Assembly: GCF_900105715.1 (NCBI RefSeq)
Contig: NZ_FNRY01000001.1
Span: forward strand, 2,170,001-2,234,000
Direction of reading: 5' to 3'
DNA length: 64,000 nucleotides
Source: Paramicrobacterium humi
GTDB taxonomy: Bacteria > Actinomycetota > Actinomycetes > Actinomycetales > Microbacteriaceae
Shown: positions 1 to 8,542 of the stretch, piece after piece
Layout of the letters: the number at the start of each line of letters is the position of its first letter
Position numbering within the stretch: the stretch's first letter is position 1
Notes under the pieces: generated by a model
What the model was told of the DNA's origin: nothing
The model's input: the letters and a program-made list of their open reading frames with translations, nothing else
Database searches by the model: none
Program-made: the position numbers and the translations under genes

Positions 1-371
1 CTCTGGTGGGTCTCGTTGTCGCATTGACTGCCGGTCGCCGAGTTCCCGACGTGAATACTCCGCTGCGCGCGTACCGTCCGGCGGCCCTGCGCCGTCTGCT
101 CGAGGTTGTCCCCGAAGAGGCACTCGTTCCGCACGTTCACTTCTCTCTCGCGGAGAAGCGACTCGGGCTCAACGTCAAGTACGCCCGGGTGCACAGCATC
201 CCACGTCGAGGAGCCACAGCAAGCGGAACCATGTGGGGCGAGCAGACGAGACAACCGCTTCTCCCGCCCAAGAGGCTCCGACGGTTTGTTGTGGCCGCGG
301 CGGCGGAGTTATGGAAGGTCAGCCTTCGGCCGGGAGCTCCGGTACGTGTGGCTGCGCGCGCGATGCGATGA
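1..371 (+). CDS. Glycosyltransferase family 2, C-terminal part (truncated by window edge)
   Basis: The reading frame is open from position 3 and stops at 369-371, so only the last ~122 residues are present. The pattern D-x-N-T-P-L-R-A-Y-R near the visible start, followed by a His-containing segment and an R-R-G-A-T-A-S-G-T-like stretch, matches the C-terminal end of dolichyl-phosphate-mannose-synthase-like GT2 enzymes, where the N-P-x-R-x-Y/F region closes the acceptor pocket. The catalytic GT-A domain lies outside the window. The stop overlaps the next ATG (ATGA), so it is translationally coupled to the GT-C-like membrane protein that follows. Such a pair commonly supplies a lipid-linked sugar and the transferase using it; that link is inferred. 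Confidence 0.6.
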   Translation, partial: LVGLVVALTAGRRVPDVNTPLRAYRPAALRRLLEVVPEEALVPHVHFSLAEKRLGLNVKYARVHSIPRRGATASGTMWGEQTRQPLLPPKRLRRFVVAAAAELWKVSLRPGAPVRVAARAMR

Positions 372-1915
372 ATTCTGTTATTCGCACCCGCCTGGTAGGG
401 GTGATCCTCTGGTTGTTGTTCGCCACAGTGATAGCTGTGCAGCTGTGGGTCGTGATTCCGGGCGTCTTCGTCATGAGGCTCTGGGAAGATGAAGCTTTCA
501 ACCTCACGGTGCCGCTGAACCTACTTGCCGGACACGGCTACACCAGCGACGGCACACTTTCGGGCAGTGCGCTGAGCACATTCGACCCGCGCATCTCGAC
601 GGGACCCGTCGTGCTTCTACCGATCACGCTCGTGATAGCGCTCGGCGCCGATCCCGTGATCGGCGGTCGGCTCGTGATCCTCGGCTTCTACATCGCGCTT
701 TTGGCGGGGCTCTGGATTCTCGGGAATCGTATCGGCGGACGTGGAACGACGACCGGTCGGCTCGCGGGCCTCATCGCCGTTTGCGTGCCGCTGGGCTGGA
801 ACACGTGGGCGTCAGCATCACCGATCCAGTCTCCCGTGGACATTCTCGGGGAGGTGCCATCGGCTGCGTTGCTTATCTGGGCGATCGTCGTTTTCAAGGA
901 GCGCCCGTGGCTGGCGGGCCTCTTCATCGGTCTCGCAATGCAGACCAAGCTTGTCGCCGCGCTTGGCGCACCGGCGATCGCCGTCGGAGTGTTCCTCACG
1001 TCGACAGGAGCATTCTGGCCCCGCGCGAAGCGGGTGCTCCTCTGCGCTGTGGTGGCTGTCGTGCCCAGCGCACTGTACGAGCTTTGGAAGCTCGTCACCC
1101 TCGGACCGGCCGGGTACTGGTCAAACTTGCGAGAGTTCTACTGGTTCTTCAAGACCGGAGGACAGAAGATCACTCCCGTGCCGCCGGCTGCCAAAGCTGA
1201 CGCTCTATTCACGACATGGTTCTCGCCGATCTGGCTTACGGTGTTGTGCTTCGTTATCGTGCTCGTCGTATTCGTGCTCGTTGTGTGGAGAGTCATACGA
1301 GCGGTTCGCGTGGCTGGCGTTCGACCTGCAGAAGTCGTAGCCCGTGAACGGATCGCGCTCGGGCTGGTTGCTGTTGTCGGCGTTCTGACCTGGTCGGCGT
1401 GGTGGATGATCTCCCGCGGTACTCCGGTCTGGCCGCGGCATCCCTCGCCAGGCATCTACACGTTCGTCCCAATTTTGGCGGCGCTCGCCGTGGCAGGAAT
1501 CGTCTGCCTTTGGCAGCGGCAGCGCCGTACCACAGCTGCCCGCGCGCTCGCCGTTTCCGCTGCCGTGGTGCTCGTCGCCACCGTATCGCTGCAGTTGTGG
1601 GGGAGAGCCCAAATTGCCGATCAATCGCGCTACGGTGAGGACCTCGCGGATCAGCGGGCCGCAGCATCCGCGATCAGCGACCTTGACGATAACAAGTTGG
1701 TGTCGGCCTGGGGACCGGAGGTATCGGTTGTCGTGCTGTCGGGCGCGCACGCAGGCTTGACGGATGTTCCTCGCCTCTACGGCACTCCGCAGTTGTGGCG
1801 AAACTACGATTCAACGGCCGCCGGAAGGCAAACTTTCCAAGACCGCCTCACGGCGCGGTGCTCCGACGTGCCCGTTCGCGAGGGTCCGTACGCCGTGTGC
1901 CTGCCAAAGGGATAG
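368..1915 (+). CDS. Polytopic membrane glycosyltransferase-like protein (GT-C / GT39-like)
   Basis: About 515 aa with roughly ten hydrophobic segments. The start is taken at ATG 368, overlapping the upstream stop, since it directly precedes the first membrane helix; the frame is open further upstream but without a hydrophobic or conserved segment. After the first helix comes a W-E-D-E-A-F motif, resembling the acidic D-E loop of polyprenyl-phosphate-sugar-dependent GT-C enzymes (PMT/ArnT type), and the C-terminus ends in a soluble ~110-residue tail. Expected role: transfer of a lipid-linked sugar on the outer membrane face. Donor and acceptor are unknown, and the GT39 assignment rests on topology and the D-E motif only. 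Confidence 0.55.
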   Translation: MNSVIRTRLVGVILWLLFATVIAVQLWVVIPGVFVMRLWEDEAFNLTVPLNLLAGHGYTSDGTLSGSALSTFDPRISTGPVVLLPITLVIALGADPVIGGRLVILGFYIALLAGLWILGNRIGGRGTTTGRLAGLIAVCVPLGWNTWASASPIQSPVDILGEVPSAALLIWAIVVFKERPWLAGLFIGLAMQTKLVAALGAPAIAVGVFLTSTGAFWPRAKRVLLCAVVAVVPSALYELWKLVTLGPAGYWSNLREFYWFFKTGGQKITPVPPAAKADALFTTWFSPIWLTVLCFVIVLVVFVLVVWRVIRAVRVAGVRPAEVVARERIALGLVAVVGVLTWSAWWMISRGTPVWPRHPSPGIYTFVPILAALAVAGIVCLWQRQRRTTAARALAVSAAVVLVATVSLQLWGRAQIADQSRYGEDLADQRAAASAISDLDDNKLVSAWGPEVSVVVLSGAHAGLTDVPRLYGTPQLWRNYDSTAAGRQTFQDRLTARCSDVPVREGPYAVCLPKG

Positions 1916-1950
1916 GGAACAGCCAATCTGACGGACGGGCGCCATTCGGG

Positions 1951-1974
1951 GCCCCACAAGTGGGGCGCTTTTGC
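1951..1974 (+). terminator. Likely Rho-independent terminator after the GT-C gene
   Basis: Perfect 7-bp stem GCCCCAC/GTGGGGC (1951-1957 and 1960-1966), followed by GCTTTT. It lies 36 bp after the stop at 1915 and separates the sugar transferase pair from the DUF4012 gene. Confidence 0.65.
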
Positions 1975-2091
1975 GACGTGACTGGCGCTTGGAGAGCAAT
2001 ATTCGACCGTAGACTCCAGAGAGGTGTGAGTCAGTTCCGTTCGCGAGGGCGTCTTCGCCGTTGCGAGCCCTAGCCGAAGTCATGGTGACGT

Positions 2092-3924
2092 ATGGCGTCC
2101 GAAGATGGTGAGAAGTCAGCCGCACGCCGGGACGCAGCGCTCCCGTCCGCGCCCAAGAAGCCGTTCTACAAACGTGTCTGGCCGTGGGCGACCCTGGGCA
2201 CCATCATCATCGTCGTCGTTGCTGCCATCACCGTGGCGGTTGCAGCGAAGTCGCTCCTTGATCAGGCGTCTGCGGTCAAGGGCACGCTCGAGACTGCTAT
2301 GCCGCTCGTGCATCAGGTCAAGGACGAGATCCTTGACGGCGACCTCGACAAGGCCCGCGCCACGGCGAAGAAGCTTGCAGATGCCACAGAAGAGGCGAAG
2401 TCCGAGTCGGATGGGAACCTCTGGAGATTGGGGGAGTCCGTTCCGTCGGTGGGGGCGAACCTCACGGCAGTGCGCCTCGCTGCCGAAGTGGCCGATGAAC
2501 TAGCCGACGATGTCATCATTCCGATGACATCGGTATCGCTTGACGATCTCCAGCCCAGCGACGGCAGATTCGATCTCAAGGCGATCGCCGGCCTCGGCGC
2601 GACCATCGATGACGCGCTGGATGCGACAAAAGACGCGAAGAAGACAATCGCTGGGATCGACCGCAAACCTTTGATGTCGCAAGTATCTTCCGCGCTCGAC
2701 TCGCTAGAACCGCAGCTTGATTCGGCGTCCGAGATGCTTGAGGGCGCGAGCACTGTCGTGAAAGTGCTGCCGAACGCGCTCGGCGCCGATGGCCCCCGCA
2801 ATTACCTCATGCTGTTTCAGAACAACGCTGAGTCGAGGGGGACCGGCGGTAATCCTGCATCCATCCTCTTGCTCAACGTGACGGACGGCAAGATTGAAAT
2901 CGCAGACCAAGCGTCGAGCACCGATTTCAAGAACGGTCGTGCCGACCACGACACGTCAATTGACGATAGGACGATCAAGCTTTATGGCGACAAGATCATC
3001 CGTTACATGCAGGACATGACCTTGACTCCGAACTTCCCGACGACAGCGCACATTGCGCAGGCGTGGTGGGCAGAACGTAGCGATGTGCACATCGACGGAG
3101 TCCTCTCATTTGATCCCGTAGCGCTGAGCTATCTGCTGAAGGCCACCGGGCCCGTGAAGCTCGCCACGGGCGACACACTCACCTCTGAAAACGCTGTTCC
3201 GCTCCTCCTTAACGAGGTGTATTACCGTTACCCGGGCAATACCGAACAGGATGCGTACTTCGCTGCGGCTGCTGCCTCAATCTTCGATGCAGTGACCTCG
3301 GGAGCCGACGACATCAAGGCGCTTGCCGACTCTCTTGTGAAGGCCACTGATGAAGGTCGGCTCATGTATTGGACCGCCAATGAGGACGAGGCCAAGCTCA
3401 TTCAAGGCTCTCGAATCACAGGCACTCTGCCGCAGGACAACAGCGGGCGCGACGTAACGGGCGTGTACATCAACGACACGACCGGTTCAAAGATGGACTA
3501 TTACATGAACGTCGCCGTCGACCTCAACCGCGCATGCGCGCCCGAATCTGATTCGTCGGTATCGACCGTGACGCTATCCAATGTTCTCGATCCGGCGAAG
3601 GCCAATTCTCTGCCGGCATACATCCAGGGGCCCTTCTACAAGCACGGGCGCATCGCGACAGACGTTGTCATCTATGCACCCATCGGCTCAAGCATTGGTG
3701 GGCTCACTCTGAACGGCAAATCAGTAAAGCCGACGTATTCGGGCGCCGACTTGGGCCGTTCGGTCGTCAAGATCTCGGTCACGACGGACCCGGGCAAGAA
3801 GACCACCATCGGTTACGAACTCACCGGTGACGGTTCGGCATCGAATGTCCCGATCGAAGTGTGGCACACGCCGATGGTGCGGGAGACCCCCATCAAGATC
3901 GCTGAGAAGGGCTGCGGTTCTTAG
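2092..3924 (+). CDS. DUF4012 domain-containing membrane-anchored protein
   Basis: 610 aa. A Lys/Arg-rich N-terminus is followed by one transmembrane helix (about residues 33-55, ending in an I/V-rich run), an Ala/Lys/Glu-rich helical segment, and a large extracellular domain. The region around residues 230-260, with Y-L-M-L-F-Q-N-N-A-E-S-R-G-T-G-G, is the hallmark of DUF4012 proteins. These occur in actinobacterial exopolysaccharide and surface glycan clusters, and their biochemical role is not established. Start ATG 2092 has only a weak ribosome binding site but gives a normal cytosol-helix-exterior topology. The 3' end overlaps the convergent VanZ-like gene by 32 bp. Confidence 0.75.
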   Translation: MASEDGEKSAARRDAALPSAPKKPFYKRVWPWATLGTIIIVVVAAITVAVAAKSLLDQASAVKGTLETAMPLVHQVKDEILDGDLDKARATAKKLADATEEAKSESDGNLWRLGESVPSVGANLTAVRLAAEVADELADDVIIPMTSVSLDDLQPSDGRFDLKAIAGLGATIDDALDATKDAKKTIAGIDRKPLMSQVSSALDSLEPQLDSASEMLEGASTVVKVLPNALGADGPRNYLMLFQNNAESRGTGGNPASILLLNVTDGKIEIADQASSTDFKNGRADHDTSIDDRTIKLYGDKIIRYMQDMTLTPNFPTTAHIAQAWWAERSDVHIDGVLSFDPVALSYLLKATGPVKLATGDTLTSENAVPLLLNEVYYRYPGNTEQDAYFAAAAASIFDAVTSGADDIKALADSLVKATDEGRLMYWTANEDEAKLIQGSRITGTLPQDNSGRDVTGVYINDTTGSKMDYYMNVAVDLNRACAPESDSSVSTVTLSNVLDPAKANSLPAYIQGPFYKHGRIATDVVIYAPIGSSIGGLTLNGKSVKPTYSGADLGRSVVKISVTTDPGKKTTIGYELTGDGSASNVPIEVWHTPMVRETPIKIAEKGCGS

Positions 3925-4354
3925 TTGAGCGGTTTTGCGCGCCGACGGGCGTAACGACAAAGGGCAACGCCAGGAGGATGCCGATCAACGCCCCGCTCGA
4001 GTTCGCTATGACATCACGGGCGGAAGCCACTCGAGCAGGGAACAGGAGATACTGAGCGATCTCGATCGCCACTGATGCGAGCGGACACAGCACGATAGCG
4101 AGCCACCAGTACCGGCGGCCTAATGCGAGGGCTAAGAGGAAGCCGAACGGTGAGAACACAGCGACGTTCGCGGCAAACTCGAGCATTCCATACGTCAGCC
4201 AGGGCATGCCGCGTGCCTGGCTCCAGGTGATCAGCCGCTCCAGGAACGGAGCAGCTCCTCCGTCAACTGGCGTCGGGAGAAAAGCCACGACCGCGAGCGC
4301 CAGCGCGTACGCGAGCGCGATACCGATCAGAATCAGCGGACGGCGATTCGCCAC
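3893..4354 (-). CDS. VanZ-like family membrane protein
   Basis: 153 aa with GTG start, and four hydrophobic segments. The layout matches VanZ-like proteins: a short loop with F-A-A-N-V-A-V-F-S-P-F-G-F after helix 2, then a helix carrying E-I-A-Q-Y-L and the R-x-x-D-V-I-A-N-S-S-G-A motif near residues 110-125. VanZ proteins are linked to envelope and teicoplanin phenotypes, but their activity is unclear. It follows the phosphoketolase gene in the same direction after 51 bp and converges on the DUF4012 gene, overlapping its end by 32 bp. Confidence 0.75.
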   Translation of the reverse strand: MANRRPLILIGIALAYALALAVVAFLPTPVDGGAAPFLERLITWSQARGMPWLTYGMLEFAANVAVFSPFGFLLALALGRRYWWLAIVLCPLASVAIEIAQYLLFPARVASARDVIANSSGALIGILLALPFVVTPVGAQNRSTKNRSPSQRS

Positions 4355-4405
4355 GAGTTCAGCGTAGCGACGGGGCTCGTTGAGGGCAGCGCTCCTCTTC
4401 GAGGG

Positions 4406-6874
4406 TCAACGGTGGAACTCCCAGTCGGTGATGAACGCTGGATCCTCCCCGTTCGTGTACGCGTACTCGCGAGCCTCCACTCGTGCTCGCTGCCATCGAT
4501 CGACGCACTGCACTGCGGCATCTTGATCAGACAGCCCCGGAACCCGGTTCACGACGTCGATCGCGAGGGCGTAGCGGTCGAGGTCGTTGAGATGCACCAT
4601 GTCGAATGGTGTCGTCGTGGTCCCTCGTTCCATGAAGCCGTGCACGTGCACGTTCGCGTGGTTCGTCCGCTTGTACGTGAGCTGGTGGATGAGCGATGGG
4701 TAGCCGTGGAAGGCGAAGATGACGGGACGATCGGCGGTGAAGATCGCGTCGAACTCGTCTTCTTCGAGTCCGTGCGGGTGGCGGCGAGCATCTTGCAGAC
4801 GCATCAGATCAACGATGTTCACCAGCCGCACGGTGACATCGAGCAGTTCTTCTCGTACCAGTTGCGCTGCAGCAATCGCTTCCGTCGTCGGGACATCACC
4901 CGCGCACGCGATCACGACGTCGGGCGTCGACTTGCCCGGGTCGCTGGAATCGAAATCCCTCTCATTGCCGGCCCACGGCCATACCCCGAGTCCAGCCTTG
5001 ACATGCTGCTTCGCTTCGTCGAGAGTGAGCCAGGCCGGCTCCGGTTGCTTGCCCGCGACGACGACATTGACGCGGTTCTGCGTGTCGAAGACGTGCTGCA
5101 TCGTCGCGAGAAGAGTGTTCGCGTCCGGTGGCAGGTACACGCGGACAACATCAGCCTGCTTGCTGACGACGACGTTGAGGAATCCGGGGTCCTGATGAGA
5201 GAAGCCGTTGTGGTCCTGGCGCCACACGTGGGAGGAGAGCAGATAGTTCAGCGACGCTATCGGTCGGCGCCATGACACTTTGTCAGCGGACTCAATCCAC
5301 TTGGCGTGCTGATTGAACATCGAGTCGACGATGTGGATGAAGGCCTCGTACGACGTGAGCAGGCCGTGACGCCCCGTCAGCAGGTAGCCCTCGAGGAGCC
5401 CCTGCATGAGATGCTCGCTGAGCGCCTCGATGACCTGACCGCCTCCCGCCAGATGCGTGTCAAGGTCGATGATCTCTTCCCGCCACACGCGATTCGTCAC
5501 GTCGAAGACGGCCGTGAGCCTGTTCGATTCGACTTCATCAGGGCCGAACAGTCGGAACGAGTCGCGATTCTGGCTCATCGTCTCCGCGAGCCACGCCGCG
5601 AACACCTTCGTCGACTCGGCGGTCGCCGTGCGCGACGGCTGACCGTCCTTGCGGTTCTCCGGAGTGTCGGCCGTGCCCTCGCCCTCGGTGCTCGCCTTCG
5701 CGTCGGTGTGGGCACCGGTGTCGAAGACGTCGACCGCGAACGGCTCAATATCGGGAAGCATCAGCGGCGCTCGGATCCCGCCTTGAGCGTGGTCGCTCGC
5801 GCTCATGCGGAGCTTCGGCGACGGTCGCAAAGGAAGCAGATCGTCGACCGGCGCTCCCTCGAGGGTGAAGAGCTCATCCGGTCGGTAGGAGTGCAGCCAC
5901 TGCTCAAGCTGTTCACGGTGCTTGTCGTTGTCGCGGACCCCGGCGAGCGGGACCTGGTGTGCGCGGTACGTTCCTTCGACTTGGACGCCGTCGACCTCGC
6001 GAGGTCCCGTCCAACCCTTCGGCGTGCGCATGATGATGGCCGGCCAGCGAGGCGAGTCCCCAGAGTTGTCGCTGCCGGATCGGGCGGACGCCTGGATCTC
6101 ACGAATGCGATCGAATGCCGCATCCATCGTCTCCGCCATGGCGCCGTGCACGCCCTCGGGATCGTCGATGTCCCCCGTGACGAAGAGCGGCTCGTATCCG
6201 TGCCCGCGGAAGAACTCCGCGAGCTCCTCGTCCGGGATGCGAGCGAGCAAGGTCGGGTTCGCGATCTTGTACCCGTTGAGATGCAGGATCGGCAGCACCG
6301 CGCCGTCGGTCTTCGGGTTGAGGAAGGCGTGCGCGCGCCAGCTTGCGGCAAGCGGTCCGGTCTCGGCTTCGCCGTCGCCGATAACGCACGCGACGACGAG
6401 GTCGGGGTTGTCGAGCGCAGCGCCGTACGCGTGCATGAGAGAGTAGCCGAGCTCACCGCCCTCATTGATCGAACCAGGAGTCTCGGGTGCGGCGTGCGAA
6501 GGGATCCCGCCGGGGAACGAGAACTGCCGCACGAGCTTAGTCAGCCCTTCAACATCTTGGCCGACGTCGGGGAAGAGCTCCGAGTAGGTGCCGTCGAGCC
6601 ACGCGTTTGCGACCATTGCGGGTCCACCATGCCCGGGCCCGCAGACGAAGATCATCGATGTGCCCCGCTCGACGATGATGCGATTGAGGTGCGCATAGAC
6701 AAGATTGAGCCCTGGCGTTGTTCCCCAGTGGCCGAGCAGACGCGGCTTGATGTCGTCCCGAGTGAGCTCGGTGCGCAGCAGTGGATCCTGCGTGAGGTAG
6801 ATCTGGCCGGCGCTCAAGTAGTTGGCTGCTCGCCACCAGGCGTGAACGGTGTCGAGCGAGACGGGCGGCGCCAT
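4406..6874 (-). CDS. xfp: Phosphoketolase (xylulose-5-phosphate / fructose-6-phosphate)
   Basis: 822 aa, the full family length. The enzyme uses thiamine diphosphate to split xylulose 5-phosphate (and often fructose 6-phosphate) with phosphate into acetyl phosphate plus glyceraldehyde 3-phosphate (or erythrose 4-phosphate). Seen here: the N-terminal L-G-H-W-G-T-T-P-G-L-N and G-P-G-H-G-G-P motifs, the diphosphate-binding G-D-G-E-A-E-T-G-P near residue 170, and the N-G-Y-K-I segment. Start ATG 6874 is preceded by a strong Shine-Dalgarno AAGGAGGT at about 6882-6889. A hydrophilic insert of roughly 40 residues (positions 5640-5760) carries many Asp/Glu/Thr residues and may be a lineage-specific linker. 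It is divergent from the UDP-sugar dehydrogenase, with a shared 140-bp promoter region. Confidence 0.95.
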   Translation of the reverse strand: MAPPVSLDTVHAWWRAANYLSAGQIYLTQDPLLRTELTRDDIKPRLLGHWGTTPGLNLVYAHLNRIIVERGTSMIFVCGPGHGGPAMVANAWLDGTYSELFPDVGQDVEGLTKLVRQFSFPGGIPSHAAPETPGSINEGGELGYSLMHAYGAALDNPDLVVACVIGDGEAETGPLAASWRAHAFLNPKTDGAVLPILHLNGYKIANPTLLARIPDEELAEFFRGHGYEPLFVTGDIDDPEGVHGAMAETMDAAFDRIREIQASARSGSDNSGDSPRWPAIIMRTPKGWTGPREVDGVQVEGTYRAHQVPLAGVRDNDKHREQLEQWLHSYRPDELFTLEGAPVDDLLPLRPSPKLRMSASDHAQGGIRAPLMLPDIEPFAVDVFDTGAHTDAKASTEGEGTADTPENRKDGQPSRTATAESTKVFAAWLAETMSQNRDSFRLFGPDEVESNRLTAVFDVTNRVWREEIIDLDTHLAGGGQVIEALSEHLMQGLLEGYLLTGRHGLLTSYEAFIHIVDSMFNQHAKWIESADKVSWRRPIASLNYLLSSHVWRQDHNGFSHQDPGFLNVVVSKQADVVRVYLPPDANTLLATMQHVFDTQNRVNVVVAGKQPEPAWLTLDEAKQHVKAGLGVWPWAGNERDFDSSDPGKSTPDVVIACAGDVPTTEAIAAAQLVREELLDVTVRLVNIVDLMRLQDARRHPHGLEEDEFDAIFTADRPVIFAFHGYPSLIHQLTYKRTNHANVHVHGFMERGTTTTPFDMVHLNDLDRYALAIDVVNRVPGLSDQDAAVQCVDRWQRARVEAREYAYTNGEDPAFITDWEFHR

Positions 6875-7014
6875 GGAAGACCTCCTTGGATGGCGGGCGG
6901 ATGTGGCAGCGACGGTACGCCACGAGGCGAACGGTTTCTAGGGGCTTGCGGCTCTGGGTCTGAGACCGCACCTTCACCGAACGCGCATCCTTCGGCCATT
7001 ACTCTGGAGCCATC

Positions 7015-8325
7015 ATGAGAATCTCTGTCATCGGCTGCGGCTACCTGGGTGCTGTGCACGCGGCATCCCTTGCCCATCTCGGGCATGACGTGGTCGGCAT
7101 CGACGTCGATCCCGAGAAGGTCGAGAATCTCTCGGCCGGTCGAGCCCCTATCTTCGAGCCGGGTCTTCCGGATCTTCTCGCCGAGGGACTGGAATCGACG
7201 CGGCTGCGCTTCAGCACGGATATCGCGGACGCTGCCGGGGCACACGTGCACTTCATCGCGGTGGGAACGCCGCAGCTCGCAGGATCGACAGGCGCGGACA
7301 TGCGCTTTGTCGACGCGGCGGTCGCGTCGCTGATCCCTCACCTCCGCGGCGGAGATCTGGTAGTCGGGAAGTCGACCGTTCCGGTCGGCACGGCGGCGCG
7401 CCTCGCGCCCGACATCGAGGCGGTCGGAGCACGGCTCGCATGGAATCCCGAGTTCCTTCGCGAGGGGTACGCGGTGACGGACACGATCGCCCCCGACCGG
7501 CTTGTCTACGGCATCGCCGATGGCGATGACATCGCCGTGGACGAGCTGAACGAGGTCTACGCGGCGGCCATCGAATCCGATACTCCCGTCATCGTCACCG
7601 ACTACGCCACCGCGGAGCTCGTCAAGGTCGCCGCGAACTCGTTCCTCGCAACGAAGATCTCGTTCATCAATGCGATGGCGGAGATCGCCGAGGTGACCGG
7701 CGCCGATGTCACGAAGCTCGCCGATGCGATCGGCTATGACAAGCGCATCGGACGCAAGTTCCTCAACGCCGGCGTCGGCTTCGGCGGAGGCTGCCTGCCG
7801 AAGGACATTCGCGCGTTCACCGCCCGCGCCGAGGAGCTCGGCCGCAGCGACTCCGTCGCTTTCCTCAAGGAGGTCGACGCGATCAACCTGCGTCGCCGGG
7901 AACGCGTGGTCGAGCTCGTCATCGAGCGGCTCGGCGGGAGCGCCTTCCAGAAGAAGGTTGCGGTGCTCGGGCTCGCATTCAAGCCGAACAGCGACGATGT
8001 GCGCGACTCGCCCGCCCTCGATGTGGCCGTGCGGCTGCACGGGCTCGGCGCCAACGTTGTCGCGACGGACCCGGAGGCGATCGCGAATTCCCGGCGGCTG
8101 CACCCGCAGCTGACCTTCGGCACTGTCGAGGAGGCGCTCGCCGGCGCTGACGCCGTTGTCGTCGTGACGGAGTGGAAGCAGTACCGCCACCTTGATCCCA
8201 GAGAGGTCGCGGCTGTCGTCGCGAACCCTCTCGTCATCGATGCCCGCAATTGCCTCGATGCAGAAGCGTGGGCTGACGCGGGCTGGGAGTACGTGGGCCT
8301 CGGTCGCCGACCGCTCTCGCGCTGA
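7015..8325 (+). CDS. UDP-glucose 6-dehydrogenase family protein
   Basis: 436 aa. NAD-dependent four-electron oxidation of a UDP- (or GDP-) sugar to the uronic acid, making precursors for surface polysaccharides. Seen: N-terminal Rossmann motif G-C-G-Y-L-G, the V-G-T-P motif near residue 83, the segment W-N-P-E-F-L-R-E-G, and the catalytic cysteine in G-F-G-G-G-C-L-P-K-D. That cysteine is residue 260 with this start, the same number as in the well-studied streptococcal enzyme. The start ATG 7015 lies 9 bp after a possible -10 TACTCT (7000-7005). It fits with the glycosyltransferase and DUF4012 genes at the left of the window; substrate choice between UDP-glucose and other NDP-sugars is inferred. 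Confidence 0.9.
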   Translation: MRISVIGCGYLGAVHAASLAHLGHDVVGIDVDPEKVENLSAGRAPIFEPGLPDLLAEGLESTRLRFSTDIADAAGAHVHFIAVGTPQLAGSTGADMRFVDAAVASLIPHLRGGDLVVGKSTVPVGTAARLAPDIEAVGARLAWNPEFLREGYAVTDTIAPDRLVYGIADGDDIAVDELNEVYAAAIESDTPVIVTDYATAELVKVAANSFLATKISFINAMAEIAEVTGADVTKLADAIGYDKRIGRKFLNAGVGFGGGCLPKDIRAFTARAEELGRSDSVAFLKEVDAINLRRRERVVELVIERLGGSAFQKKVAVLGLAFKPNSDDVRDSPALDVAVRLHGLGANVVATDPEAIANSRRLHPQLTFGTVEEALAGADAVVVVTEWKQYRHLDPREVAAVVANPLVIDARNCLDAEAWADAGWEYVGLGRRPLSR

Positions 8326-8399
8326 GCGGGGTTAATCGAGGGGTGAAATCGACGCCTATCCCGAAACAGGGCGACCGGTACGTTACGCTCGATACCACG

Positions 8400-8480
8400 C
8401 AGTGAGAACTCCCTAATCTCACTTCGACGCGAGGCGCCTGGCGGGTGCTCCCTAACTGGGGGCCGCCAGGCACCTCGCGA
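8400..8480 (+). ncRNA. Candidate small RNA: two hairpins with identical CTCCCTAA loops
   Basis: Between the dehydrogenase and the LuxR gene. Hairpin 1: GTGAGA/TCTCAC (8402-8407 with 8417-8422). Hairpin 2: 17-bp arms with one mismatch (8428-8444 with 8463-8479), starting CGCGAGG and ending CTCGCG. Each loop holds the same eight bases CTCCCTAA (8409-8416 and 8448-8455), complementary to Shine-Dalgarno-like AGGGAG. A possible -10 TACGCT at 8384-8389 would start the transcript just before hairpin 1. The layout parallels the 6C RNA at 30.6 kb (two C-rich-loop hairpins) but the loop sequence differs. No U-tract follows hairpin 2, so it could instead be a leader element or the dehydrogenase terminator. 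Confidence 0.4.
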
Positions 8481-8542
8481 AGCGTACCCGCCCTGCTAGC
8501 GTGATCCTGTCTTCATGCGATTACGAAAGGCGGACGCGCCGC

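Noticed and set aside
5306-7018. Long plus-strand frame opposite phosphoketolase
   Set aside because: No start signal or motif, and exactly complementary to a full-length conserved enzyme.
8428-8479. Simple Rho-independent terminator of the UDP-sugar dehydrogenase gene
   Set aside because: It starts about 100 bp after the stop, has no T-tract, and comes with a second hairpin sharing its loop; a terminator role stays possible but does not explain the paired loops.
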